Positions 49,769-60,133 of a DNA stretch of 64,000 nucleotides are shown one piece after another. Position 1 is the first letter of the stretch. Each line of letters begins with the position of its first letter. The notes beneath the pieces are model-generated. The model did not search any database. It was not told the DNA's origin and worked only from the letters and a program-made list of their open reading frames with translations. The position numbers and the translations under genes were made by a program. The DNA comes from Nitrobacter sp051535235 (GTDB lineage: Bacteria > Pseudomonadota > Alphaproteobacteria > Rhizobiales > Xanthobacteraceae), in assembly GCF_051535235.1 (NCBI RefSeq), contig NZ_JBPPLZ010000004.1, positions 124,001 to 188,000 on the forward strand, read 5' to 3'.

Positions 49769-52024
49769 CTATTCGATTGAACCGCGGTGCAGGTCCGCCT
49801 CGATCTGCAACTTCGAGCCTCCGCCGAAGCGAGCGCGATAGACCTGCAGATTCTCCATGATGCGCTGCACGTAGTTGCGCGTCTCCGAGAACGGGATCAG
49901 TTCGACCCAGTCCACCGCATCGACGCCGGGATCACGGGGATCGCCGTAGCGCGCGATCCATTTTTTGACGCTGCCGCGTCCGGCGTTGTAAGCCGCGAAC
50001 GTCAGGATGTACGAGCCGCGATAGTCTTCGAGCAGGCCGCCGAGTTCCGCCGCACCGAGTGCGGCGTTATAGGCAGGCTCGTTTTTCATGCGTTGAAGGT
50101 CGAAGCCGACGCCGTATTTCTTGCAGACATATCGTCCGGCATCCGGCGTCACCTGCATCAGGCCGTAGGCGTGGGCCGGCGACACCACCGACGGATTGAA
50201 GGCGCTTTCCTGCCGCGCGATCGCATAGACGATACTGCGCTCGATGTCCGGTCCGATCGGCCTGAACGACGGAATCCCACTGACGGGATAGGCATAGAAA
50301 TCGAACGGCAGTCCGCGATTGAGCGCGGCCTTGCCGGCCAGCAGCATTGCCCTGGCGTCGCCCTGGCGCGCAGCGAGTTCGCCAAGTCCGAGCACGGCGT
50401 CCGGATCGCCGTTCTCGCCCATGTCGGCAAAGATCGGGAGTGCGAACTCGCCGTTGCCGATCGCATAAAGAAGCTGGACGGCGCGCACGACCTCCAACCG
50501 CTCGACACCGCGCGACCGGCTGCCGGGAACGCCGCGCAGTTCGATCTGCGGCAGTCCGAGTTTCGCGCGCGCAAGCTGGCCGTAGTAGCTGGTGGAGTGC
50601 TCGGCCGCCGCCGCGTAGGCGTGACGGGCTTCCTGGATGCGGCCTGCCGCCTCGGCGGCGCGGCCCTGCCAGTAGCCGGCTCGCGCCAACGCGGTCGGGT
50701 TGACGCTGCCGACGCCGATGCGGGCGAAATGTCGGGCGGCGGTGTTGGGGTCCTTCAGGAAACGCAGCGCGATCCAGCCGGCGGTGAACTCCTGCTCGGT
50801 CTTGTAGATATCCCGCGCAGGAAGCGCCGCATCGCGCGCAATAAGATATGCGGTGCGATACTCGCCGACGTCGATCATCTTGCGCGCAAGCAGCCGGCGC
50901 TCGATCCACCATTCATCGACGTTGTAAAGCCGGTTGGGATCTCGTGGCGCATTCAGCATCAGCCGCGCCGCTTCCCCAAACTTCTCCTCACGCCGCAGAA
51001 GCTGAATGCGGGCGAAGATATAGCCGGGATCGCCGTGCAGCTCGCGCGGAACGTTTTCAAGCAGCGCGCGCAAGCTGGACGATTTGCGGTCGGCGGCGAT
51101 CCGCGCTCTTGCGAGGGCGACCTCGGCGCTTCCGAGTCGCTTTGCCGCGCGCAGCGCCGCATCGCTTTCGCGGCCGTAAAGCAGATAATCCATCCGTGCT
51201 TTCTGGTCGCCCGGCGTCAGCATTGCGCCGAATACCTCGAGTGCCTTTTCCTCGAGCGCTTCCGACATCGAATCGGTCCGCCATGCTTCGCGAACCAACT
51301 GCACGGCGTTGGCGCGGTCGCCGCGCGTGAGTAGGGCGCGCGCCAGCGCGAACCGTCCCTTGGCCGACAACGGTCGTTCGTTCTCGAACCAGGCCAGCAC
51401 AGTGCGATCGTCGCGGCTGTCGTCCCACAGCGCAGCTTCCGCGCGCCGGCGCAGGAATGTCTGCGATGGCCAGCTTGGATTGGCTTCGATGAAGGCGCGA
51501 TAGCGCTCGGTTGGCGCGCCGTTGTCTTCGCTGCGCAGGATGATCCATTCGGCGAGCTTGCGCGCCACCGGGTCCGTCATGCCGGCCTCGACCTGCGTGG
51601 CGTCGGACGTTCTGCGCTTGCGTGTCAGATCGATGATGTTCTGAAGCGCCTCGAGATCGGCGCGCGGCGTCGACGATGTCGCAGCCATCGCGGCCCTCGG
51701 AACGGGCGCGCGTTTCGGCGGCGGCGGGAGCACGGCGTGCTTGCGCGTGGCCGGTTGAATTGCCGGGGCTCGGGTGGCTTTGTCCTTGTCCGGAGTTGAA
51801 GTCTTGCCATGCGCGTGGCCAGCGGCTGTCTTCGGGGCGGTGACGGACTTCGGGGAGGCGTGGTGTGAAGCCGGCCGCGGCTTCGGCGCGGGAGTTTTGG
51901 TGGTCTTCTCGGTCTTCGGGGCCTTCTCGGCATTTGCGGCCTCGGTCACGAGTCCGGCCGCTGCCAACAGGCTCGCGCCGAGCACGGCCGTTCGCAACCT
52001 TGATGCACGGGCAGGCAATGTCAC
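49769..52024 (-). CDS. Soluble lytic murein transglycosylase (Slt70-like)
   Basis: 751 residues from GTG 52024, chosen because GAGGGG lies five bases before it; a TTG at 52042 is the alternative. A signal peptide is followed by a Lys/Pro/Thr-rich segment (to about residue 120). A long alpha-superhelical domain with TPR-like repeats comes next, then the C-terminal SLT domain: VYAIARQESAFNPSVVSP with catalytic Glu near residue 606, AYGLMQVTPDAG and TFAAYNAGRGSV. It cleaves peptidoglycan to anhydro-muropeptides in the periplasm. It is divergent from dapA, another wall-precursor gene. Confidence 0.92.
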   Translation of the reverse strand: MTLPARASRLRTAVLGASLLAAAGLVTEAANAEKAPKTEKTTKTPAPKPRPASHHASPKSVTAPKTAAGHAHGKTSTPDKDKATRAPAIQPATRKHAVLPPPPKRAPVPRAAMAATSSTPRADLEALQNIIDLTRKRRTSDATQVEAGMTDPVARKLAEWIILRSEDNGAPTERYRAFIEANPSWPSQTFLRRRAEAALWDDSRDDRTVLAWFENERPLSAKGRFALARALLTRGDRANAVQLVREAWRTDSMSEALEEKALEVFGAMLTPGDQKARMDYLLYGRESDAALRAAKRLGSAEVALARARIAADRKSSSLRALLENVPRELHGDPGYIFARIQLLRREEKFGEAARLMLNAPRDPNRLYNVDEWWIERRLLARKMIDVGEYRTAYLIARDAALPARDIYKTEQEFTAGWIALRFLKDPNTAARHFARIGVGSVNPTALARAGYWQGRAAEAAGRIQEARHAYAAAAEHSTSYYGQLARAKLGLPQIELRGVPGSRSRGVERLEVVRAVQLLYAIGNGEFALPIFADMGENGDPDAVLGLGELAARQGDARAMLLAGKAALNRGLPFDFYAYPVSGIPSFRPIGPDIERSIVYAIARQESAFNPSVVSPAHAYGLMQVTPDAGRYVCKKYGVGFDLQRMKNEPAYNAALGAAELGGLLEDYRGSYILTFAAYNAGRGSVKKWIARYGDPRDPGVDAVDWVELIPFSETRNYVQRIMENLQVYRARFGGGSKLQIEADLHRGSIE

Positions 52025-52253
52025 GGCAACCCCTCTCGGCAAATCACGCAGACCCTAAAAATCCCCTGACTATTTCATTGAATATGTGGACAAAACACTA
52101 AAATTCGGGTGGCTGACTTATATGCGCCCCAACAGCGGCAAAATCGCGGCTGTCTGGTTAGAGGCGCGGACCTTTCGTCGCGGCGTCAGACCCGATATGA
52201 CTGAGGAAACATTGAATTGGCGCGGCGAAGTCGCGCAGCGTTTGGAGCGGATC

Positions 52254-53144
<891 letters not shown>

Positions 53145-53208
53145 GCCCTGGTCTCTCACTTGGGTTGCCGCTGCTGCGCGCTGCCGCGAAATATCGGGGA
53201 GAATTGCG

Positions 53209-53628
53209 ATGCTGAAGGAATTTCGCGAATTCGCGATGAAGGGAAATGTCGTCGATCTCGCTGTCGGCGTCATCATCGGCGCTGCGTTCGGAGCCATCGT
53301 CTCCTCGATGGTCGCCGACATCATCATGCCGATCATCGGCGCCGTCACGGGCGGCCTCGACTTCTCGAACCACTTCACGCCGCTGTCGAAGGCGGTGAAC
53401 GCCACGACCCTCGCCGATGCCAGGAAACAGGGTGCGGTGCTGGCGTGGGGCAACTTCCTGACCCTGACGCTGAACTTCCTGATCGTCGCCTTCGTGCTGT
53501 TCATGGTCATCAAAGGCATGAACAAAATGAAGCGAAAGGACGAAGCAGCCTCCGCGGCGCCGCCAAAGCCGACCCGCGAGGAAGAATTGCTGACCGAGAT
53601 CCGCGATCTACTGAAAGCGAAAAGATAA
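53209..53628 (+). CDS. mscL: Large-conductance mechanosensitive channel
   Basis: 139 residues: N-terminal amphipathic helix MLKEFREFAMKGNVVDLAVGV, pore helix VIIGAAFGAIVSSMVADIIMP, periplasmic loop, second helix FLTLTLNFLIVAFVLFMVIK and a charged cytoplasmic helix bundle with EEELLTEIRDLL. It opens under membrane tension to release solutes during osmotic downshock. The dapA-mscL-smpB order is common in this group. Confidence 0.96.
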   Translation: MLKEFREFAMKGNVVDLAVGVIIGAAFGAIVSSMVADIIMPIIGAVTGGLDFSNHFTPLSKAVNATTLADARKQGAVLAWGNFLTLTLNFLIVAFVLFMVIKGMNKMKRKDEAASAAPPKPTREEELLTEIRDLLKAKR

Positions 53629-53775
53629 GGCGCGGGGTCTGGTGTGATGGATCGAAAGTTCTCTTCATTGTCGCGGCGATAAGCGACGAGTCTGACTTCA
53701 ACGCACGTGAAACAGACTCTAGGATCGGGCGTCGCAGCCATTCCTTGAAAAGGCGACGTCCGGAGGTTTTCAGAT

Positions 53776-54249
53776 ATGGCCGAGAAGAACGAACGCGCTA
53801 TCAAGGTCGTCGCTGAAAATCGCAAGGCGCGGTTCAACTATGCGATCGAGGACACCGTCGAGGCCGGCATTGCGCTGACCGGAACCGAGGTCAAGTCGAT
53901 CCGCCACGGCAAGACCACGATCGCCGAATCCTACGCCGACTCGAAAAACGGCGAGATCTGGCTGATCAATGCCAACATCCCCGAATACCTGCAAGCCAAC
54001 CGCTTCAATCACGAGCCGAAGCGACCGCGCAAGCTGCTGCTGCACAGGAAGCAGATCAACAAGCTGATGGGCGCGGTCGATCGCGAGGGCATGACTCTGA
54101 TCCCGCTCAAGCTCTATTTCAACGAACGCGGACGGGCCAAGCTGCTGCTGGCGGTCGCCAAGGGCAAGAAGCTGCACGACAAGCGCGAGAGCGAGAAGAA
54201 GCGCGATTGGGGCCGCGAGAAAGGCCGGTTGCTGCGGGCGAGGGGATGA
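53776..54249 (+). CDS. smpB: SsrA-binding protein
   Basis: 157-residue partner of tmRNA in ribosome rescue. Conserved parts are ALTGTEVKSIRHGKTTIAESYA, LINANIPEYLQANRFNHEP, RPRKLLLHRKQINKL and the basic C-terminal tail GKKLHDKRESEKKRDWGREKG that reaches into the decoding centre. tmRNA itself is not in the window. Confidence 0.97.
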   Translation: MAEKNERAIKVVAENRKARFNYAIEDTVEAGIALTGTEVKSIRHGKTTIAESYADSKNGEIWLINANIPEYLQANRFNHEPKRPRKLLLHRKQINKLMGAVDREGMTLIPLKLYFNERGRAKLLLAVAKGKKLHDKRESEKKRDWGREKGRLLRARG

Positions 54250-54344
54250 GAACACCCTTCATCGCCAACGATGCAGCGAAGCGATCGGGTTCGGACGGCT
54301 TCGTGATTCGCGACGAGACCGCGAACTTCGTGGAGAACCTCGCG

Positions 54345-54926
54345 ATGAATCAGAAGAACCTATTCGAGGTCGACTGGAGCAAGATTCCGCCGCCGGTCGA
54401 CGATGGCGCTGCGCGGCACTTGCCCGGAAGAACGATTCCGCCTCTCGATCTGATTGCAACCGACAATTCTTCGGTGAGGCCCTCGGCGTTGAAGGGTCGA
54501 ACGGTTGTGTTTGCTTATCCGCGCACTGGCGAACCGGACAAGGTCAGTCCGGTCGATGACTGGGACATGATTCCGGGCGCGCGAGGCTGCACGCCGCAGG
54601 CTTGCGCGTTCCGCGATCTGTTCGCCGAGTTGATGGCGGCCGGCGCACGTCATGTGTTTGGTCTGTCGACTCAGGATCACGACTACCAGTGCGAAATGGC
54701 CGCGCGACTGCATCTGCCGTTCGCCGTGCTGTCTGACGAGAGGCTTTTGCTGACCCACGCGCTGGAATTGCCGACCATGGACGTCGCCGGCCTGACCCTG
54801 ATCAGACGACTGACGCTGATCGTCGACGACGGCAGGATCAATCACGTATTCTATCCGGTATTCCCGCCCGACCGGAATGCGGGCGAGGTATTGGCGTGGC
54901 TGCGAGCGAATCCCGTTTCGCGATAG
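54345..54926 (+). CDS. Peroxiredoxin-like protein (PrxQ/BCP type)
   Basis: 193 residues from ATG 54345, with GGAGAA upstream; the frame to 54207 overlaps smpB and has no site. The thioredoxin-fold motif GARGCTPQACAFRDL places Cys82 and Cys87 five residues apart, the peroxidatic and resolving pair of the BCP/PrxQ class. VFAYPRTG stands where VLYFYPKD usually is. It would reduce peroxides in the cytoplasm. The N-terminal ~40 residues are less conserved in style. Confidence 0.85.
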   Translation: MNQKNLFEVDWSKIPPPVDDGAARHLPGRTIPPLDLIATDNSSVRPSALKGRTVVFAYPRTGEPDKVSPVDDWDMIPGARGCTPQACAFRDLFAELMAAGARHVFGLSTQDHDYQCEMAARLHLPFAVLSDERLLLTHALELPTMDVAGLTLIRRLTLIVDDGRINHVFYPVFPPDRNAGEVLAWLRANPVSR

Positions 54927-55029
54927 ATGCGAACGAGAATCGCCTGCCTTGGTGGGTTTTGGCCCCAGCCGTTAAACTTTGATCGATCGATTCAAGGTTA
55001 TTTCAGCTTTACCGTGATTTGCTCACGGC

Positions 55030-55296
55030 ATGCGGATCAAACAGAAGCGCGCCACGCGGCGCATGCGACGCCGGCATCAACGGGCCTGGCTTGTGCTCGA
55101 CTCGGTCGAGGGCAGATCGGAGTGCGAGGTCATGGACATCTCCAGCGACGGCGCGCGTCTCGTGATCGCCTCCGCCGGCCTCACCGTGCCAAAGCGTTTC
55201 GGCGTCGCCCTGGTCCCGAATTCGCCGCCGCGGGAGTGTGAACGCGTCTGGCGGAACGGCGAGATGATGGGCGTCCGTTTCACTGAGCCGCGGTAG
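55030..55296 (+). CDS. PilZ-domain protein
   Basis: 88 residues, a single PilZ domain. The basic stretch RRMRRRHQR supplies the RxxxR-type c-di-GMP contact, and VMDISSDGARLVI is the DxSxxG motif. The end MGVRFTEPR is typical. It probably binds c-di-GMP and signals to an unknown partner. Upstream, at about 54978-54996, is an imperfect palindrome centred on GATCGATCGA. Confidence 0.85.
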   Translation: MRIKQKRATRRMRRRHQRAWLVLDSVEGRSECEVMDISSDGARLVIASAGLTVPKRFGVALVPNSPPRECERVWRNGEMMGVRFTEPR

Positions 55297-55304
55297 GTTG
55301 CCGG

Positions 55305-55436
55305 CTATAGCGTTTTCGAGCGAAGCATGTCCTCGGGCTTGACCCGAGGATGGATACCGGTTCGCGTGAAGAAAACGCGTCAGATCAGGATCCTCTAATC
55401 ATTCACCGTTTTCCTGAAACGGTGAATGATTAGAGG
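55305..55436 (+). repeat. Dispersed intergenic repeat, family A, copy 2
   Basis: Runs from CTATAGCG through GCGAAGCATGTCCTCGGGCT and ATACCGGTTCGCGTGAAG to a perfect 20-bp hairpin (arms 55392-55411 and 55417-55436, loop TCCTG). The hairpin sequence is unrelated to that of copy 1. Its right arm includes the TAA stop of the glycosylase gene, so it likely terminates the convergent genes. Confidence 0.85.
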
Positions 55437-56119
55437 CCGGCGCGCACCCGCGCGAACACACTCTCGAACATTTCGGGCGTCAGCACGCGGGTGTTGGTGT
55501 TGTAACGGGAGCAGTGATAGCTGTCGTAAAGCCTGACGGCGCCGGCGTCATGCACGGCGCCATGCGCAAAGGGCGCGGCACTGGCGCGCAGCCCGAACCC
55601 CTTCACCACGGAATCGTGAGCGATGCGGCCGAGCGCGACAACCGCTCGTAGCCGGGGCATCGATGTCAGTGTGGCGTTAAGGAACGTGCGGCAGGTGTTG
55701 ATCTCGGCCGGCAGCGGCTTGTTTTGCGGCGGGACGCAGCGCACCGCATTGCTGATGCGGCAATCGAGCAAGGTGAGGCCGTCGTCGGAACGGGCCCGGT
55801 AGTGACCCGCGGCAAAGCCGTATTTCAGCAACGTGGCATAGAGCAGGTCGCCGGCGTAATCGCCGGTGAAGGGTCGCCCGGTGCGGTTGGCGCCTTGCAC
55901 GCCCGGCGCCAGGCCGACGATCAGCAGGGCCGCATCCGGGCTGCCGAAAGAGGGAACGGGGGCATTGAACCACTCCGGTTCGCGCGCCCGCACCGACAGG
56001 CGATAGTCGACCAGCCGCGGACAAAGCGGGCAATCGCGGCCGGGTTCTGCGTTTGCGGGGTTCGCGCCGGAGGGAGCAGGTTCGGCGCGCTGCGCGTCAG
56101 TCCTCGAAATCGTCGTCAT
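55430..56119 (-). CDS. Uracil-DNA glycosylase, family 5 (UDGb)
   Basis: 229 residues from ATG 56119; the frame extends to 56167. An N-terminal CPLCPRL and later Cys (DCRISNAVRCVPP, NTCRTFL) are the iron-sulfur ligands. The active-site motif GLAPGVQGANRTGRPFTGD is the family-5 form, and SYHCSRYNTNT is the second motif. It removes deaminated bases in DNA repair. The start overlaps the end of the NYN gene by 23 bp, so translation is probably coupled. Its stop codon lies within a repeat hairpin. Confidence 0.92.
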   Translation of the reverse strand: MTTISRTDAQRAEPAPSGANPANAEPGRDCPLCPRLVDYRLSVRAREPEWFNAPVPSFGSPDAALLIVGLAPGVQGANRTGRPFTGDYAGDLLYATLLKYGFAAGHYRARSDDGLTLLDCRISNAVRCVPPQNKPLPAEINTCRTFLNATLTSMPRLRAVVALGRIAHDSVVKGFGLRASAAPFAHGAVHDAGAVRLYDSYHCSRYNTNTRVLTPEMFESVFARVRAGL

Positions 56120-56726
56120 CACCCCGATGCGCCATGGCGGTGGACCGCTGCAGGAATTGCGGCGCATGGTGGCGCGGTTCGCGAGCCGCCTGCCGCTCCG
56201 AGGGATCGCGCCCGAGTTTCGGCTGCAGGTCGACGAGATCGGTGAAAACGTCCGCCTGGCGGCGCAGTTCGTCGGCGATCATCGGCGGCTGGCTTGCGAT
56301 CGTGGAGATGACGGTCACGCGCACGCCGCGGCGCTGCACCGCCTCGACCAGCGAGCGGAAGTCGCCGTCACCCGAGAACAGCACTATCTGGTCGACGTGT
56401 TCGGCAAGCTCCATCGCATCGACCGCAAGTTCGATGTCCATGTTGCCCTTGACCTTGCGGCGGCCGCTGGTGTCGACGAATTCCTTGGTGGCTTTCGTGA
56501 CCACCGTGTATCCGTTGTAGTCGAGCCAGTCGATCAGCGGCCGTATCGAGGAGTATTCCTGGTCCTCGATGATGGCAGTGTAATAGAAGGCGCGAAGCAG
56601 CGTGCCCCTCGACTGGAATTCCTTCAGCAGGCGCTTGTAGTCGATGTCGAAGCCGAGCGTCTTGGCGGTTGCGTAAAGATTGGCGCCATCGATAAAGAGC
56701 GCGATCTTGTTGGAAGCGGGTGACAT
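56097..56726 (-). CDS. LabA/DUF88-type NYN-domain putative ribonuclease
   Basis: About 209 residues. The PIN-like NYN core has its acidic residues in IALFIDGANLYATAK, KGNMDIELAVDAMELA and VLFSGDGDFRSLV, which would coordinate Mg2+. An acidic tail (GDDDDFED) ends the protein. Relatives include LabA and several tRNA/RNA-handling NYN proteins; the exact substrate is unknown. The uracil glycosylase gene begins inside its 3' end. Either of two adjacent ATG codons (56729, 56726) can start it. Confidence 0.88.
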   Translation of the reverse strand: MSPASNKIALFIDGANLYATAKTLGFDIDYKRLLKEFQSRGTLLRAFYYTAIIEDQEYSSIRPLIDWLDYNGYTVVTKATKEFVDTSGRRKVKGNMDIELAVDAMELAEHVDQIVLFSGDGDFRSLVEAVQRRGVRVTVISTIASQPPMIADELRRQADVFTDLVDLQPKLGRDPSERQAAREPRHHAPQFLQRSTAMAHRGDDDDFED

Positions 56727-56729
56727 CAA

Positions 56730-57066
56730 GCGTTCTCGTGATCGTTGTTGGCGTTATTGGTGCGGCCGAGGCCAGCCACGCTTTCCAATGATGCAAATCG
56801 CATCCTGCGGATCAGACTTAAGCAAACAATAACGCAATGATGTGAGGCAAAGGCAGCGTAGGATACGATGAGGAAGCAATGAAGCGATTTCTTGTCCGAT
56901 CAGGACTTATTCCGCTTCTTCGGACGTCTGCCTTCTGGCTTCGATAGTGGCTACCAGAGACCGGCTTTCACGCCAAATGTTAAATTCCCTGTTGCGAAAT
57001 CTGCAAACCCACTATACCTAGCAGTTATATCTCATAGTTTCGGTCCCCTTAACGGAGCGACAGACG
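56730..57066. other. Gap before rpoZ
   Basis: No gene seen in 337 bp. It contains the divergent promoters of the NYN gene and rpoZ; a TATACC-type -10 is possible near 57013, but no complete promoter can be assigned with confidence. Confidence 0.4.
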
Positions 57067-57459
57067 ATGGCGCGCGTCACCGTGGAAGATTGCATTGACA
57101 AGGTCGACAACCGGTTCGACCTCGTGCTGTTGGCCGCGCATCGCGCGCGGATGATTTCGTCGGGGTCGCAACTTACGATTGACCGCGATAACGACAAGAA
57201 TCCGGTGGTTTCGCTCCGCGAAATCGCGGAGCAGACCATCTCGCCCGAAGACATGCGCGAGGAGCTCGTTCATTCCTTGCAGAAGTTTGTCGAGGTCGAC
57301 GAGCCGGAGCCCGATACTGTGCCCTTGATCGGCTCGGCCGGAGCGAGCGTCGATGCCGATGACACCGAGGTCGCGGTCGAGCGCATGACCGAGGAGGAGT
57401 TGCTGAAGGGTCTGGAAGGACTCGCTCCTCCCGAAGAGCAGCCCGAGGAAGACGAGTGA
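57067..57459 (+). CDS. rpoZ: RNA polymerase omega subunit
   Basis: 130 residues. MARVTVEDCIDKVDNRFDLVLLAAHRAR is the conserved N-terminal region that binds the beta' subunit; NPVVSLREIAE follows, and the alphaproteobacterial acidic tail ends EEQPEEDE. It assists RNA polymerase assembly and, in other bacteria, forms part of a ppGpp site; the (p)ppGpp enzyme gene is the next gene. Confidence 0.96.
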   Translation: MARVTVEDCIDKVDNRFDLVLLAAHRARMISSGSQLTIDRDNDKNPVVSLREIAEQTISPEDMREELVHSLQKFVEVDEPEPDTVPLIGSAGASVDADDTEVAVERMTEEELLKGLEGLAPPEEQPEEDE

Positions 57460-57485
57460 GCGCTCGTCGCCCCCGCCAAGATTGC

Positions 57486-57514
57486 AAGCCCGGACTCTGG
57501 TCCGGGCTTTTGCG
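57486..57514 (+). terminator. Rho-independent terminator of rpoZ
   Basis: Stem AAGCCCGGA / TCCGGGCTT (57486-57494 and 57501-57509) with a six-base loop, followed by TTGCGTTTT. Confidence 0.85.
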
Positions 57515-57519
57515 TTTTA

Positions 57520-57630
57520 GGGCGTTTCGGGTGAAGGGATGCCGGTGGGCGTCAAGAAGAAGCGATACCGGTTCGCGTCAAGAGAACGTGTCAAGACATA
57601 GAACCTCGCTTCTGATTCTATCAGAAGGTT
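57520..57630 (+). repeat. Dispersed intergenic repeat, family A, copy 3
   Basis: Starts at GGCGTTTCGGGTGAAG, shares GCGATACCGGTTCGCGTCAA with copies 1 and 2, and ends in a short hairpin CTTCTGAT-TCT-ATCAGAAG (57609-57627). This hairpin matches the inner part of the copy-1 hairpin. About 200 bp then separate it from rsh, with nothing recognisable. Confidence 0.75.
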
Positions 57631-57829
57631 CATGATCCGATTCTGGCATTTGCGCGGGGTTTCAGCGGGCGCCAACGGGCGGAACGAGTGCCGCGGAGGC
57701 GGGGGGCCGTCCGGGATGGACCCTCCTTTGCTCCGATAACCACAACCGCGTGCGGCAAAAGTTCGAATTCGACTTTCAGTCGGAACAATCTAGGATAGAT
57801 ATTGGAGGCAAGCGGACGGTTCCTGTGTG

Positions 57830-60133
57830 ATGAAGGCGTTGAGTTCGATGGCGAGTTGGCCTCGCAGAAAGGGGCAGATGCAGACTGCGACCGATTCGGT
57901 CGGAGTGGCGCCGACGCCGGTCGCCCCGACGAGGCCGCCGCGCCCGCGGATGATGCGCCAGTATGATCTGGTCGAGCGCGTTCGCTCCTACAATCCGGAC
58001 ACCGATGAGGATCTGCTGAATCGAGCCTATGTCTATGCCATGAAGGCCCACGGCGAGCAGACGCGGGCATCCGGCGATCCGTATTTCTCCCATCCGCTCG
58101 AGGTCGCCGCCATCCTGACCGGCCTCAAGCTCGACGATGCCACCATCGTCGCGGCGCTGCTGCACGACACCATCGAGGACACCGAGGCTACCCGGGCCGA
58201 GATCGACAACATGTTCGGTCACGAGATCGGCGCGCTGGTCGAGGGCCTGACCAAGCTGAAACGGCTGGAGCTGGTCTCGCGCGAGGCCAAGCAGGCCGAA
58301 AACCTGCGCAAGCTGCTGCTGGCGATCGCCGAAGATGTCCGCGTGCTGCTGATCAAGCTCGCCGACCGTCTGCATAACATGCGCACCCTGGAATTCGTGG
58401 CGCCCGCGTCACGTCAGCGCATCGCCGAGGAGACCCTCGACATCTACGCGCCGCTGGCTGGCCGCATGGGCATGCAGGAAATGCGCGAGGAGCTGGAGGA
58501 TCTGGCGTTCCGCACCCTCGACCCGGAGGCCCACGCCGTGGTCGCCCAGCGTCTCGACGCGCTGGCCGAGCGGAACCGCAATTTGATCGGCGAGATCGAG
58601 AGCCAGCTTACGACCAGTCTTGCGAACAAGGGCATCACCGCGCGGGTGAGCGGCCGTCGCAAGCAGCCGTTTTCGATCTGGACCAAGATGGAAAGAAAAT
58701 CGGTCGGCTTCGAGCAGCTTTCGGACATTTTCGGATTCCGCGTCGTGATGCCCGATGTCGAAGCCTGCTATCGCGCGCTCGGCGTGGTCCATACGACGTG
58801 GCCGGTCGTGCCCGGGCGCTTCAAGGACTACATTTCGACGCCGAAGCAGAACGACTATCGCTCGATTCACACCACCGTGATCGGACCGGGCAACCAGCGC
58901 GTCGAATTGCAGTTGCGCACCGCGCATATGGACCGTATCGCCGAATTCGGCATCGCCGCGCATGCCTTTTACAAGGACAGGGCGGGTTCGCCGACCGAGC
59001 TACTCAACCGCGAGTCCAATGCTTTTGCGTGGCTGCGCCACACCATCGAGATGCTGTCGGAGAGCATCAATCCGGAAGAGTTTCTTGAGCACACCAAGCT
59101 GGAGCTGTTTCACGACCAGGTGTTCTGCTTCACCCCGAAGGGGAAGCTGATCGCGCTGCCGCGGCACGCCAATGTCATCGACTTTGCTTACGCCGTGCAC
59201 ACCGATGTCGGCAACAGCACGGTCGGTTGCAAGATCAACGGCAAGTTCGCGCCGCTGACGTCGCAGTTGCAGAACGGCGACGAGGTCGAAGTCCTGACCT
59301 CCGCCGCCCAGGCCGCGCCGCCCTCCGCCTGGGAATCGCTTGCCATCACAGGCAAGGCGCGGGCCGCGATCCGGCGCGCCACCCGGGCGGCCGTGCGCGG
59401 CCAGTATGTCAGCCTTGGCAGGCGGATCGTGGAGCGCCTGTTCATTCGCGCCAAGATCGAATACGCCGACGACAAGCTCACAGGTGCGTTGCCGCGACTG
59501 GCGCGCACGACGATCGACGATGTGATGGCTTCGGTCGGTCGCGGCGAAATGCGCGCCTCCGATGTCGCACGCGCGATGTATCCGGACTACAAGGAAGAGC
59601 GGTCGGGCCGTTTCGGCGTCAAGAAGAGCCTGGCGGAGAAGCTGAAACTGAAATCGCCGCCGGATCCTGCCCGCAGCCCGCTGGCGATCCCGATCGGCGG
59701 TATCAATTCGAATTTGCCGGTCAAGTTTGCGCCCAACGGCGGCGCGGTGCCCGGCGACCGCATCGTCGGCATCGTCACGCCGGGCGAGGGCATCACGATC
59801 TATCCGATCCAGTCCCCGGCGCTGAAGGATTTCGAGGAAGAGCCCGAGCGCTGGCTCGATGTTCGCTGGGACGTCGACGACACCACGCTGCAGCGGTTTC
59901 CGGCGCGGATCGTGCTTGACAGCCTTAACGAGCCCGGCAGCCTCGCGCAGGTTGCGACCGTGATTGCCGAGCACGACGGCAACATCGACAATATCAGCAT
60001 GAGCAGGCGTTCGGACGACTTCACCGAAATGACCATCGACCTCGAGGTCTACGACCTCAAGCATCTCAGCGCCATCATCGCCCAGTTGCGCGCCAAGGAC
60101 GTCGTGGCGCGCATCGAGCGGGTCAATGGCTAG
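57830..60133 (+). CDS. rsh: Bifunctional (p)ppGpp synthetase/hydrolase
   Basis: 767-residue RelA/SpoT homologue. The hydrolase HD site is intact (FSHPLEVAAIL, LLHDTIEDTEATR near residue 115, KLADRLHNMRTL). The synthetase has GRRKQPFSIWTKMERK and FRVVMPDVEACYRALGVVH. A TGS domain (VFCFTPKGKLIALPRHANVIDFAY), a helical linker and a C-terminal ACT domain (PGSLAQVATVIAEHDGNIDNI) follow. As the usual single long Rsh of alphaproteobacteria it controls the stringent response. A GTG three bases upstream is an alternative start. Confidence 0.96.
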   Translation: MKALSSMASWPRRKGQMQTATDSVGVAPTPVAPTRPPRPRMMRQYDLVERVRSYNPDTDEDLLNRAYVYAMKAHGEQTRASGDPYFSHPLEVAAILTGLKLDDATIVAALLHDTIEDTEATRAEIDNMFGHEIGALVEGLTKLKRLELVSREAKQAENLRKLLLAIAEDVRVLLIKLADRLHNMRTLEFVAPASRQRIAEETLDIYAPLAGRMGMQEMREELEDLAFRTLDPEAHAVVAQRLDALAERNRNLIGEIESQLTTSLANKGITARVSGRRKQPFSIWTKMERKSVGFEQLSDIFGFRVVMPDVEACYRALGVVHTTWPVVPGRFKDYISTPKQNDYRSIHTTVIGPGNQRVELQLRTAHMDRIAEFGIAAHAFYKDRAGSPTELLNRESNAFAWLRHTIEMLSESINPEEFLEHTKLELFHDQVFCFTPKGKLIALPRHANVIDFAYAVHTDVGNSTVGCKINGKFAPLTSQLQNGDEVEVLTSAAQAAPPSAWESLAITGKARAAIRRATRAAVRGQYVSLGRRIVERLFIRAKIEYADDKLTGALPRLARTTIDDVMASVGRGEMRASDVARAMYPDYKEERSGRFGVKKSLAEKLKLKSPPDPARSPLAIPIGGINSNLPVKFAPNGGAVPGDRIVGIVTPGEGITIYPIQSPALKDFEEEPERWLDVRWDVDDTTLQRFPARIVLDSLNEPGSLAQVATVIAEHDGNIDNISMSRRSDDFTEMTIDLEVYDLKHLSAIIAQLRAKDVVARIERVNG

